A stretch of 64,000 nt of DNA from Mycobacterium sp. 1100029.7 (GTDB lineage: Bacteria > Actinomycetota > Actinomycetes > Mycobacteriales > Mycobacteriaceae). Each line of letters begins with the position of its first letter. Position 1 is the stretch's first letter. The stretch spans positions 40,981 through 104,980 of the forward strand of contig NZ_LZSC01000062.1 of NCBI RefSeq assembly GCF_001665235.1, in the 5' to 3' direction. The position numbers were made by a program, and so were the translations under genes. This document shows, piece after piece, positions 24,231-31,974 of the stretch. The notes below the pieces were generated by a model, which did no database searches, was not told where the DNA came from, and was given only the letters and a program-made list of their open reading frames with translations.

Positions 24231-25148
24231 TCAGCCGCGGCGAAACCGCTCGCGCATTTGCGGATCGTTCTCCCACCACAGCCCCGAGGGCGCGGCGGCC
24301 TCGTCGCTGTCGGCCACATCCGCGCGATCCAGCTCCGCGTCTACCTCGATAGCGAGCGCGCGTTCGTCGCGCGACAACGCCCGCATCAGCAGCAGCACAA
24401 ACGGCAACCCGACCACGTCGCCCAGGATCCACAGCACCCCGGCGCCGATGGTCTGGTCGAGCCGCTGATCCGGCCCCCAGGAGCGGTGCAATCCCGCGTA
24501 GTAATCCGCGGCGATCAACGACCCCTGCCAGATCACCAACCTTAGCAGCCCGTCGCCGAGGGTCTCGGCGACGGTGATCAGCAGCGAGATCAGCTGCGGG
24601 TACCGGCGGGGCACCGGATCGGATTGCAGCCGAGCGTAGAAGTATCCAAAACCTATGACTACCAAAGCTATTCGCGTTGGCGCGGCCACCCATTGGTTCC
24701 GCAGGGCCGCGGTGTACCAGGGTGTCAGGTAGAGCAGCCAGGGTGTGGCCAGCATCGCCAACGACGTCGTCAACGGGTGCACCAGCACCCGGGCCCACCG
24801 GGTCGCCAGCAGGCGATCGATGCGTTCGTCGCCCAGCACGCCGGCCATTACGGTGATCGGCTTGCCCTGTGCGAGGAAGAACGGCACCACATACAGCAGC
24901 AGCAATACCTGCAACGCGCGCATCCAGAACAGGACGTAGGCGTAGCTGCCGATCGCGCTGAGCGTGGCCAGGACCCACAGCGCGATGCCGACGCCGAAAC
25001 ACCCGGCCTGGGCCGTGCCGCCCCGACCCGAGCGGTAACCCCACGCGTAGCAGCCCGCGACCACCGCGATCACCGTCGCGGAGGCGGGGTCCAGACACCA
25101 GGTCTGCGCCAGGGCGCCCCATGTCAGCGGCCCCGGATCAACGGGCAT
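24231..25148 (-). CDS. CtaG-like cytochrome c oxidase assembly protein
   Basis: 305 residues with seven membrane helices and the CtaG/caa3_CtaG features 'PLTWGALAQTW' near the start, 'SYAYVLFWMRALQVLLL' and 'MLATPWLLYLTPWY' in the middle, and a conserved 'DQTIGAGVLWILGDVVGLPF' helix with 'RDERALA' after it. Known members help insert copper into the CuB site of oxidase subunit I. ATG 25148. No oxidase genes are near, so its oxidase target is elsewhere or its role differs. Confidence 0.85.
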   Translation of the reverse strand: MPVDPGPLTWGALAQTWCLDPASATVIAVVAGCYAWGYRSGRGGTAQAGCFGVGIALWVLATLSAIGSYAYVLFWMRALQVLLLLYVVPFFLAQGKPITVMAGVLGDERIDRLLATRWARVLVHPLTTSLAMLATPWLLYLTPWYTAALRNQWVAAPTRIALVVIGFGYFYARLQSDPVPRRYPQLISLLITVAETLGDGLLRLVIWQGSLIAADYYAGLHRSWGPDQRLDQTIGAGVLWILGDVVGLPFVLLLMRALSRDERALAIEVDAELDRADVADSDEAAAPSGLWWENDPQMRERFRRG

Positions 25149-25181
25149 AGCCCTTAGCGTAAGGCCGGCGGCAAGCGACTC

Positions 25182-25562
25182 TCAGTCGCCGACGGCGCCC
25201 TCGGGCTTGGGCCCGCGGCCCTCGCCGGTCAGATACTTGGGGCAGTACGACCCGGCGGCGAGCGCGGTGAACTTGGCCGCACCGGTGCCACTGAATCCCG
25301 GATTGTGCAGCTGCAGGTTGTTGACGATCTCCTGATCCGAGTGCCCGGTGTCGACGAGCTCGCACACCGTCTTGGCGGCAGAGATCGCGGCACCCGGGTC
25401 CTGATACGTCAGCCCGGCATCCTTGAGTTCGGAGAGAAAGGCGGCGTCGGCGGCCGGGTCCGGGGCCGGGCTGGGACTCGGCGTCGGGGTTGGATCGGCG
25501 TATGCGGGGGCCGCCAAAGCAACCGTGCCGGCGACGCTGAGCAGCATGAGTAGGCGTCTCAT
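25182..25562 (-). CDS. DUF732 secreted protein
   Basis: 126 residues. Signal peptide 'MRRLLMLLSVAGTVALAAP' cleaved after AYA, then a Pro/Thr/Ser repeat stretch ('TPTPSPSPAP'), then the DUF732 core with Cys residues in 'AKTVCELVDTG' and 'ALAAGSYCPKY'. A short Gly/Pro tail follows. It lies 33 bp upstream of ctaG on the same strand, so the two may be co-transcribed. Function unknown. Confidence 0.87.
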   Translation of the reverse strand: MRRLLMLLSVAGTVALAAPAYADPTPTPSPSPAPDPAADAAFLSELKDAGLTYQDPGAAISAAKTVCELVDTGHSDQEIVNNLQLHNPGFSGTGAAKFTALAAGSYCPKYLTGEGRGPKPEGAVGD

Positions 25563-25652
25563 AAGTTCCGGATTGTCCCAGAGTTGTGGGCGCCCCGCAT
25601 CCCGCCGAGTCGGCGCAGCGGCGCGCGTTCACATGGTGTTGGCTAGGACGAC

Positions 25653-26258
25653 GTGGCTGCCATCGTGATTGTTCTGGACGTGTTTGTCGGCATCCTGGCT
25701 GTGGTCGGACTGATCGCGACCTGGGATCGGCTGCGCGCGCGCCGCAGGAAATCGGGCGCCAAGGGTGTGCAGCTGGTGATCAACCGGCTCGCGCCGCGCC
25801 GCCGGAATGCCGCCCGGCTGCAGGTGACGCTGCGGATGGTCGGTCCGACGGTGCGCTACGAGGTGGGACTCGACCTCGAGTCCGGCGGCCACTCATTCGA
25901 GGTCTCGGCACCCAAGCCCGCGATACGTGCGTCGATGGGCTGCGGAGACGAGGAAATGTCTTGGGGCTTCGAGGTTCCCGAGGACGACCTCGACAACGTC
26001 TGGGTCATCGCCTCCTGGATGGCCGCCGACAACGCCAACCTGCGCATGGCGGCACTGGCGTCGAATCTGGGCACCTCGCAGGCCTACGAGTGGAGATGGG
26101 CTGCCGATTGGCGCATTTCGGGAGCCGGCCACTGGCGCAAACGCCGTAAGCCGACGACTCCCCCGCGCAGCATTGCCGGCATGGGCCCGCTGGAGCTGGG
26201 CCGGGCGCCCGGCCACGGTTCCTACGGGGAGGCGGGTCGCAGCGTCCCGGGGCAATAG
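25653..26258 (+). CDS. Hypothetical membrane-anchored protein, 201 aa
   Basis: An N-terminal membrane helix (residues 3-23, 'IVIVLDVFVGILAVVGLIA') is followed by a basic segment and a soluble domain with 'QVTLRMVGPTVRYEVGLD' strands and 'ASWMAADNANLRMAAL'. GTG start at 25653. Its last 37 bases overlap the 3' end of the convergent DUF732 gene. I do not recognise the family and assign no function. Confidence 0.72.
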   Translation: MAAIVIVLDVFVGILAVVGLIATWDRLRARRRKSGAKGVQLVINRLAPRRRNAARLQVTLRMVGPTVRYEVGLDLESGGHSFEVSAPKPAIRASMGCGDEEMSWGFEVPEDDLDNVWVIASWMAADNANLRMAALASNLGTSQAYEWRWAADWRISGAGHWRKRRKPTTPPRSIAGMGPLELGRAPGHGSYGEAGRSVPGQ

Positions 26259-26533
26259 GCCGTCGCGGCGATCGCGGCGAACTTGGCGGCGTTCTCCTGA
26301 CGAAGGCCCGGGTTGCGGTCTTGCACGGTCTTGACGACGTCCACCATCTGGGTGCCTTGGCCGACCTCCTGACACACCCACTTGCCCGCCGCGATCGCCC
26401 GGGAGGGGTCCGGGAAGGTGACACCGGAGGCCTGCAGCGCGGCGAGGAATTGGTCGTCCATGCCGTCGGCACGCGCGGGTGCGGCCGTGCCGACCAGGGC
26501 GACGGCGGCCACCAGCATCAAGAGGCGTCTCAT
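26222..26533 (-). CDS. DUF732 secreted protein
   Basis: 103 residues with signal peptide 'MRRLLMLVAAVALVGTAAP' cleaved after ARA, and the DUF732 core with Cys in 'AAGKWVCQEVGQG' and 'AATAYCPGT'. The N-terminus closely resembles that of the DUF732 gene at 25.2 kb, suggesting a local duplication around the 201-aa gene. Start ATG 26533; the long open frame beyond it is a chance frame antisense to clpC2. Divergent from clpC2. Confidence 0.87.
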   Translation of the reverse strand: MRRLLMLVAAVALVGTAAPARADGMDDQFLAALQASGVTFPDPSRAIAAGKWVCQEVGQGTQMVDVVKTVQDRNPGLRQENAAKFAAIAATAYCPGTLRPASP

Positions 26534-26602
26534 AGCCCCCTGATCGTGGCAGACCAGCGGGTAGTTCGCATCTCTTTTCCGCCTCGTCATCCCGCACCGA
26601 TC

Positions 26603-26647
26603 GTCAACCTGAGGTTGACACTCGGAGGGCGTCAACTTAGCGTTGAC
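26603..26647. promoter_or_regulatory. Two 17-bp palindromic operators before clpC2
   Basis: A perfect palindrome, arms GTCAACCT and AGGTTGAC around one G, spans 26603-26619. A second site with the same outer halves, GTCAAC and GTTGAC, spans 26631-26647, ending three bases before ATG 26651. Centres are 28 bp apart. ClpC2 has an N-terminal helix-turn-helix, and I recall reports that it represses its own promoter, so these are likely autoregulatory sites. Confidence 0.65.
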
Positions 26648-26650
26648 GGC

Positions 26651-27385
26651 ATGGCCGAACCGACGCCCATCGCCTATCCCGTCCGCCTCGACGAATTGAT
26701 CGCTGCCACCAAGGGTGTGCACGCCGACGCCCTGGACCAACTGGCCGACGCGGTGTTGGCGGCCGAACATCTCGGCGAGGTCGCCGACCACCTGATCGGT
26801 CACTTCGTGGATCAGGCGCGCCGATCCGGGGCGTCGTGGACCGACATCGGCAAGAGTATGGGCGTCACCAAGCAGGCCGCTCAGAAGCGGTTCGTCCCGC
26901 GTGCCGAGCCCACCACGCTGGACCCCGAGCAGGGCTTCGGGCGATTCACGCCGCGCGCCCGCAACGCCGTCGTCGCCGCCCAGAACGCGGCACACCAAGC
27001 CGCAAGCACACAAATCACGCCCGATCATCTGCTGTTGGGTCTGCTCACCGACCCGGCCGCGCTGGCCACGGTGTTGCTGGTGCGCCAGCACGTCGACGTC
27101 GCGGCCCTGCGCGCGGCGGCGACTCCCGCGCCGGCCGCGGCTCGAAGTGGTGCGCAGCCCGAGTTGATCCCGTTCAACGGCCCGGCCCGCAAGGCGCTGG
27201 AACTGACATTCCGCGAAGCACTTCGCCTGGGCCACAACTACATCGGCACCGAGCACCTGCTGCTGGCGTTGCTCGAACTCGAAGACGACGCCGGCCTGTT
27301 GCACCGATCCGGCGTCGACAAGGACCGGGTGGAGGCGGATTTGATTGCCGCGCTTGCCTCGCTGGCCGACGCCAAAGACGGCTGA
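26651..27385 (+). CDS. clpC2: ClpC2, Clp N-domain protein with DNA-binding helix-turn-helix
   Basis: 244 residues (M. tuberculosis Rv2667 is about 252). Residues 61-81 ('ASWTDIGKSMGVTKQAAQKR') form a helix-turn-helix. From about residue 95 two Clp N-terminal repeats follow: 'FTPRARNAVVAAQNAAHQAA' with 'ITPDHLLLGLL', and 'ALELTFREALRLGHNYIGTE' with 'HLLLALLELED'. No AAA+ ATPase modules are present. The homologue senses ClpC1-binding compounds such as cyclomarin by mimicking the ClpC1 N-domain. ATG 26651 directly follows the second operator. First gene of the core syntenic with M. tuberculosis. Confidence 0.93.
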   Translation: MAEPTPIAYPVRLDELIAATKGVHADALDQLADAVLAAEHLGEVADHLIGHFVDQARRSGASWTDIGKSMGVTKQAAQKRFVPRAEPTTLDPEQGFGRFTPRARNAVVAAQNAAHQAASTQITPDHLLLGLLTDPAALATVLLVRQHVDVAALRAAATPAPAAARSGAQPELIPFNGPARKALELTFREALRLGHNYIGTEHLLLALLELEDDAGLLHRSGVDKDRVEADLIAALASLADAKDG

Positions 27386-27439
27386 ACGGGCCCGGTGAAC
27401 CCCTCCCGTTCGCGGTGGGCCGTATGCCATCATTCGAAG

Positions 27440-27964
27440 ATGCGCCGCTGGCTGATCGTCGTGTCCACCCTGCTCATCGCGGCCGCCAGCGGCACCGCGG
27501 CCGGCGTCGCCGTTCCGCCCGTCTGGGCCCAGGACGCACCGATCGGCCACATCGGCGACACGCTGCGGGTGGTCACCGACACCTACACCGCCGACATCAC
27601 GGTCAGCAGCGTCGCGCCCTGCGATCCCCCGCCCGGCTTCGGCTACACCCGAAGTGGCGTTCCGATCAAGAGCTTTCCCGGCAGCACCCCCACTCGCGCC
27701 GACGTGACGGTCCGGTCGATCCAGGTGCCCAACCCGTTCATCATGGCGACCGTGTTCAGTTTCGACGGGGTGACGCCGTTCGCCGACGCGTACAAACCGC
27801 GTGCCACCGACGCACCCGACGCGCTGGACAACGTGCTCGTCAACGCCCCGAACGGCGCGATCGTGCGCGGCGGCGTGTACTGGGACGCCTACCGCGATCC
27901 GGTCTCCAATGTGGTGCTGCTGGACAAGAAGACGGGCAAGCACCTCGCGCAGTGGAACCTCTGA
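27440..27964 (+). CDS. Exported conserved protein (Rv2668-like)
   Basis: 174 residues. Signal peptide 'MRRWLIVVSTLLIAAASG' with a likely cleavage near VWA-Q, then a beta-rich domain starting 'GDTLRVVTDTYTADITV' with a single Cys ('APCDPPPG'). M. tuberculosis Rv2668 has the same place and almost the same length. ATG 27440 chosen for the signal peptide; an upstream start at 27395 would add non-signal residues. The 3' end overlaps the acetyltransferase gene by 13 bases. Function unknown. Confidence 0.85.
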   Translation: MRRWLIVVSTLLIAAASGTAAGVAVPPVWAQDAPIGHIGDTLRVVTDTYTADITVSSVAPCDPPPGFGYTRSGVPIKSFPGSTPTRADVTVRSIQVPNPFIMATVFSFDGVTPFADAYKPRATDAPDALDNVLVNAPNGAIVRGGVYWDAYRDPVSNVVLLDKKTGKHLAQWNL

Positions 27965-28467
27965 CACCGGTCGTCGACGTCGCGGCGGCTGATTCCGTCG
28001 ATGTCGCCGAGCTGGCCGACGTTGCAGCACAGACGTTTCCGCTGGCATGCCCGCCCACGGCAACGCACCGCAACATCGCGTCGTTCGTCGCCGCCAACCT
28101 GTCAGCCGACCGGTTCGCCGAATACCTGAACGATCCGAACCGGGCGATCATCACCGCGCTGCAGGATGACCGAATCGTGGGATACGCCATGATCATTCGC
28201 GACACCGCCGACAGCACCGCCGAGCTGTCGAAAATGTACGTGCTGGCCCACCACCATGGCGCCGGTGTCGCCGCGACACTGATGCAGCGAGCGCTGGAAG
28301 TCGCCCGGGACTGGGGCGTTCGCCACGTCTGGCTGGGTGTCAACCAGAAAAACGAACGCGCGCAACGCTTTTACACCAAGAGCGGATTCCAGGTCAACGG
28401 CACCAGGACATTCCAGTTGGGCGCCGACACCGAAGACGACTACCTGATGATCCGCGAGGTCGGCTAA
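27952..28467 (+). CDS. GNAT-family N-acetyltransferase (Rv2669-like)
   Basis: 171 residues. GNAT fold cues: 'IVGYAMIIRD' strand, 'AELSKMYVLAHHHGAGVAAT' with the acetyl-CoA loop (H-H-G-A-G-V-A), then 'WLGVNQKNERAQRFYTKSGF'. GTG 27952 lies inside the 3' end of the preceding gene, suggesting coupling; the very long upstream open frame is a shadow of clpC2. Acceptor unknown. Its end overlaps the convergent ZapE-like gene by four bases. Confidence 0.88.
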   Translation: MEPLTPVVDVAAADSVDVAELADVAAQTFPLACPPTATHRNIASFVAANLSADRFAEYLNDPNRAIITALQDDRIVGYAMIIRDTADSTAELSKMYVLAHHHGAGVAATLMQRALEVARDWGVRHVWLGVNQKNERAQRFYTKSGFQVNGTRTFQLGADTEDDYLMIREVG

Positions 28468-29522
28468 CCCCGGGCGGTCAAGGCCAACAACCGCGAGGTG
28501 GCCCGCAGATACTTCTTCCGGTAACCGCCGGCCAGCATCTCCGCACTGAAGATGGTGTCCAGTTTTTCCCCCGACGCCAGCACCGGAATGCCGGCGTCAT
28601 AGAGGCGGTCGGTCAGCGACACCAACCGCAACGCGACGTTCTGGTCGTCGATGCCGTGCACGCCGGTCACAAAGACCGCCGTCACACCCTCGATCAGCGT
28701 CAGATAGCGCGACGGGTGCATGGTCGCCAGATGCGCGCACAACGCGTCGAAGTCGTCCAGCGTCGCGCCCTCGGTCGCGGCGGCGCGCGCAACGACCTCG
28801 TCGTCAGACACCGGCGGCGGTGCGGGCGGCAGGCCGCGATGCCGGTAGTCCGGGCCTTCGATTCGGACCGTGGTGAAAATGCTTGCCAGCGTGTTGATCT
28901 CACGCAGAAAGTCCGCGGCGGCGAACCGGCCCTCGCCGAGCTGCTCGGGCAGCGTGTTGGAGGTGGCGGCCACCGACACGCCCCGCTGCACCAACGACGA
29001 CAGCATTCGCGAAACCAGCGTGGTGTTTCCGGGGTCGTCGAGTTCGAACTCGTCGATGCACACCGCGGTGTAGCCGGCCAGCAGATCGATGCACTCGGTG
29101 AAGCCGAAAACCCCGGCCAACTGGGTCAGCTCGCCGAAAGTGGCGAACGCCTTCGGCTGCTCGGGCACGCCCGGCCCCGACCCGGGCAGCGCGTAATACG
29201 TCGACGCCAGCAGATGCGTCTTGCCCACGCCGAATCCGCCGTCGAGATAGATGCCCACGCCGGGCGACACCTCATGACGGCCGAACAACTTCTTGCGGCC
29301 CGCACGCCGCGCAACGGCCTGATCGCAGAAGTCCCGGCATGCGACAAGTGCCGCGGCCTGGGTCGGCTCCGCCGGATCGGGGCGGTAGCTGGCGAAGCTC
29401 ACATCGGAAAACGTTGGCGGCGGGCGCAATTGGGCGATCAACCGTTCGGGCGACACCGTGGGATGCCGGTCCACCAGATGCTGCACGCGTGCCGAACCGT
29501 CTTCCGAGCTGGACCCGTGCAT
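28464..29522 (-). CDS. zapE: ZapE/AFG1-family AAA ATPase (Rv2670c-like)
   Basis: 352 residues. Walker A 'GGFGVGKTH' (about 95-103), Walker B 'VCIDEFEL', sensor 'VAATSNTLPEQL' and a C-terminal 'LYDAGIPVLASGEKLDTIF' segment fit the AFG1/ZapE family. ZapE in E. coli acts at the division ring during stress; mitochondrial AFG1 handles inner-membrane proteins. The mycobacterial role is not established. ATG 29522 has no strong ribosome-binding site; the gap to the divergent ribD gene is 34 bp, so promoters overlap. Confidence 0.9.
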   Translation of the reverse strand: MHGSSSEDGSARVQHLVDRHPTVSPERLIAQLRPPPTFSDVSFASYRPDPAEPTQAAALVACRDFCDQAVARRAGRKKLFGRHEVSPGVGIYLDGGFGVGKTHLLASTYYALPGSGPGVPEQPKAFATFGELTQLAGVFGFTECIDLLAGYTAVCIDEFELDDPGNTTLVSRMLSSLVQRGVSVAATSNTLPEQLGEGRFAAADFLREINTLASIFTTVRIEGPDYRHRGLPPAPPPVSDDEVVARAAATEGATLDDFDALCAHLATMHPSRYLTLIEGVTAVFVTGVHGIDDQNVALRLVSLTDRLYDAGIPVLASGEKLDTIFSAEMLAGGYRKKYLRATSRLLALTARG

Positions 29523-29556
29523 GCGAAAACTCTAACGGCGTGCTGCAATCGTCCTC

Positions 29557-30336
29557 ATGCCCGACTCCGGCCGGCCCGCCGAGACCCCATTGACCCTGCT
29601 CGGGTCGGGCCGCGAACTCGGCGACGGCCAGCTTCCCGAGCTCTATGCGTACCCGGACACCGATGACACCTGGGTACGGGCGAATTTCATCACCAGCATC
29701 GACGGCGGCGCCACCACCGGCGGCAAGAGCGGCCCGATGGCCGGTCCCGGCGACCGGCTGGTGTTCTTCCTGCTGCGCGAACTCGCCGACGTGATCGTCG
29801 TCGGCGCGGGCACCGTGCGCGTCGAGGGTTACTCGGGCGCCCACGCCGGCGTCGCCGAGCGACAACGACGTCAGGCCCGCGGCCAAAGCGAAGTTCCGCA
29901 ACTGGCCATCGTCAGTAGATCAGGCCGCCTGGAACGGGACATGGGCGTCTTCACCCGGACCGAGGTGGCGCCGCTGGTGCTGACCTGCACCGCGGCGGCC
30001 GAGGAGACGCGCCGTTTGCTCGGTGACCTGGCCGAGGTGATCGACTGTTCCGGCAGCGATCCCGGGGAAATCGACGAGGTCGCCGTGCTGGCAATCCTGC
30101 GCTCCCGCGGGATGCGACGCGTGCTGACCGAGGGCGGGCCGACGCTGCTGGGTTCGTTCATGCAGCGCGACCTGCTCGACGAGCTGTGCCTGACGATCGC
30201 GCCCTACCTCGTCGGCGGCCTGGCCCGCCGGATCGCGACCGGTCCCGGTCAGGCGCTGACCCGAATGAACTGCAACCACATCCTGACCGACGAGGCGGGC
30301 TACCTGTACACGCGCTACGTGCGGGCCAGCCGGTGA
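29557..30336 (+). CDS. ribD: RibD C-terminal-domain reductase (Rv2671-like)
   Basis: 259 residues; M. tuberculosis Rv2671 has 258. It has the dihydrofolate-reductase-like RibD reductase domain: 'VRANFITSIDGGATTGGKSG', 'ADVIVVGAGTVRVEGY', and 'RVLTEGGPTLLGSFM' for NADPH binding. The deaminase domain of bifunctional RibD is absent. Rv2671 can act as a back-up dihydrofolate reductase when overexpressed, which is linked to para-aminosalicylate resistance. ATG 29557. Confidence 0.92.
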   Translation: MPDSGRPAETPLTLLGSGRELGDGQLPELYAYPDTDDTWVRANFITSIDGGATTGGKSGPMAGPGDRLVFFLLRELADVIVVGAGTVRVEGYSGAHAGVAERQRRQARGQSEVPQLAIVSRSGRLERDMGVFTRTEVAPLVLTCTAAAEETRRLLGDLAEVIDCSGSDPGEIDEVAVLAILRSRGMRRVLTEGGPTLLGSFMQRDLLDELCLTIAPYLVGGLARRIATGPGQALTRMNCNHILTDEAGYLYTRYVRASR

Positions 30337-30379
30337 CGAGGTGCCGGTGACGCCGCCCCGGATGGCTACTGTGGTCGAC

Positions 30380-31954
30380 ATGAGTCGGCACATCAGGTCC
30401 GCGACGACCCTGGTCCCGTTGACCCTGGTTGTGACCGCGTTGCTGACCGCCTGCGTCCCGGGCCTGCCCGCCGACCCGCGGTTCGCGACCAACGCCGACG
30501 CCCGGCCGCAGGGTGCGGCCACGCCGAAGCCGCCACCGTCGGGCCCGCCACCGATCGCCGCGCCCAAGAACGATCTGTCGTGGCACGACTGCACCTCGAA
30601 GGTGTTCTCCGACGCGGCCATTCGCCCCGCGCCCGGCGGCGTGCAACTGGACTGCGCGAACTACGACGCCGACCTCGACCCCGTCAACGGCGGCTCGGGG
30701 ACCGTGACGATCGGCGTGGTGCGCGCCAAGTCGAGTCAAACGCCCAAGGACGCGGGTCCCCTGGTCTTCACCACCGGCTCGGACCTGCCGTCGTCGGCGC
30801 AGCTGCCGGTGTGGCTGTCGCGGGCGGGCACCGACGTGCTGACGGCCCACCCGGTCGTGGCCGTGGACCGCCGCGGCACCGGCATGTCGAGCCCGATCGA
30901 CTGCCGGGATCGCTCCGACCGGCAGGCCATGCGCGATCAGGCGCAGTTCCAGAGCGGTGACGATCCGGTCGCCAATCTGTCCGACGTGTCCAACACCGCG
31001 ACGACCAACTGCACCGACGCGATCGCGCCGGGCGACAGCGCCTACGACAACTCGCACGCCGCCTCGGACATCGAGCGGCTGCGCAGCCTGTGGGACGTCC
31101 CCTCGGTGGCGCTGCTCGGAATCGGCAACGGCGCTCAGGTTGCACTGGCCTACGCGTCGTCGCGTCCCGACAAGGTCGCGCGACTGATCCTGGACTCCCC
31201 GGTGGCGTTGGGGGTCAGCGCCGAGGCCGCCGCCGAACAGCAGGTCAAGGGCCAGCAGGCGGCGCTGGATGCGTTCGCCGCGCAGTGCCTCGCGGTCAAT
31301 TGCGCGCTGGGCTCCGATCCGAAGGGCGCCGTCAGCGCCCTGCTGGCCGATGCCCGCGCCGGCAGGGGGGCCGGCGGCGCGTCCCTGGCCGAGGTCGTCA
31401 ACGCCCTGACCATCGCGCTGGGCTTCCCGTCCGGCGGGCGCGTCAACGCCACGACTAGCCTGGCCAACGCGCTGGCCGCTGCCCGCTCGGGCGACGCCAG
31501 CCAGCTGACCACCCTGATCAACAAGGCCGATGCCACCCAGGACAGCGACGGTCAGTTCGTCAACACCTGCAGCGACGCGATCAATCGTCCGACCCCCGAC
31601 CGGGTCCGCGAACTCGTGGTCGCCTGGGGCAAGCTCTACCCGCAGTTCGGCACCGTCGCCGCCCTCAATCTGGTGAAATGCGTGCACTGGCCCACGATCT
31701 CGCCGCCGGCGCCGCCCAAGCAACTCAAGGTCGACGTGGTGTTGCTGGGTGTGCAGAACGACCCGATCGTCGGCTCCGAAGGGGTGGCCCAGACCGCGGC
31801 CACGATCATCAACGCCAACGCGGCCAGCCGCCGCGTGATGTGGCAGGGCATCGGCCACGGAGCCAGCATCTACACGCCGTGTGCGGTCCCGCCGATCGTC
31901 GGCTACCTCAACAGCGGCAAGCTGCCCGGAACCGACACTTACTGTCCCGCCTGA
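30380..31954 (+). CDS. Lipoprotein with alpha/beta-hydrolase fold lacking the nucleophile Ser (Rv2672-like)
   Basis: 524 residues with lipobox 'LLTAC' and a Pro-rich linker, then a TAP/SlpD-type alpha/beta-hydrolase: 'VVAVDRRGTGMSSPIDC', the elbow 'LLGIGNGAQVALAY', and a C-terminal 'TDTYCPA'. The expected G-x-S-x-G serine is Asn250, while Asp461 ('GVQNDPIVG') and His493 ('GIGHGAS') are in place. Hydrolase activity by the usual mechanism is therefore doubtful. ATG 30380 starts the signal; an ATG at 30362 is a close alternative. It precedes aftC by 20 bp. Confidence 0.87.
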   Translation: MSRHIRSATTLVPLTLVVTALLTACVPGLPADPRFATNADARPQGAATPKPPPSGPPPIAAPKNDLSWHDCTSKVFSDAAIRPAPGGVQLDCANYDADLDPVNGGSGTVTIGVVRAKSSQTPKDAGPLVFTTGSDLPSSAQLPVWLSRAGTDVLTAHPVVAVDRRGTGMSSPIDCRDRSDRQAMRDQAQFQSGDDPVANLSDVSNTATTNCTDAIAPGDSAYDNSHAASDIERLRSLWDVPSVALLGIGNGAQVALAYASSRPDKVARLILDSPVALGVSAEAAAEQQVKGQQAALDAFAAQCLAVNCALGSDPKGAVSALLADARAGRGAGGASLAEVVNALTIALGFPSGGRVNATTSLANALAAARSGDASQLTTLINKADATQDSDGQFVNTCSDAINRPTPDRVRELVVAWGKLYPQFGTVAALNLVKCVHWPTISPPAPPKQLKVDVVLLGVQNDPIVGSEGVAQTAATIINANAASRRVMWQGIGHGASIYTPCAVPPIVGYLNSGKLPGTDTYCPA

Positions 31955-31974
31955 CAAGGCGGCTGCTCGCAGCG

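Noticed and set aside
23446..25122. 558-codon minus-strand frame joining CtaG-region and lipoprotein
   Set aside because: Its first 340 codons are an alternative frame of ctaG with Arg-rich composition; only the part from 24099 down has a signal peptide and domain.
26222..28063. 613-codon minus-strand frame antisense to clpC2 and Rv2668-like genes
   Set aside because: Only the last 103 codons (the DUF732 protein with signal peptide) are credible; the rest is shadow of clpC2 and its neighbour.
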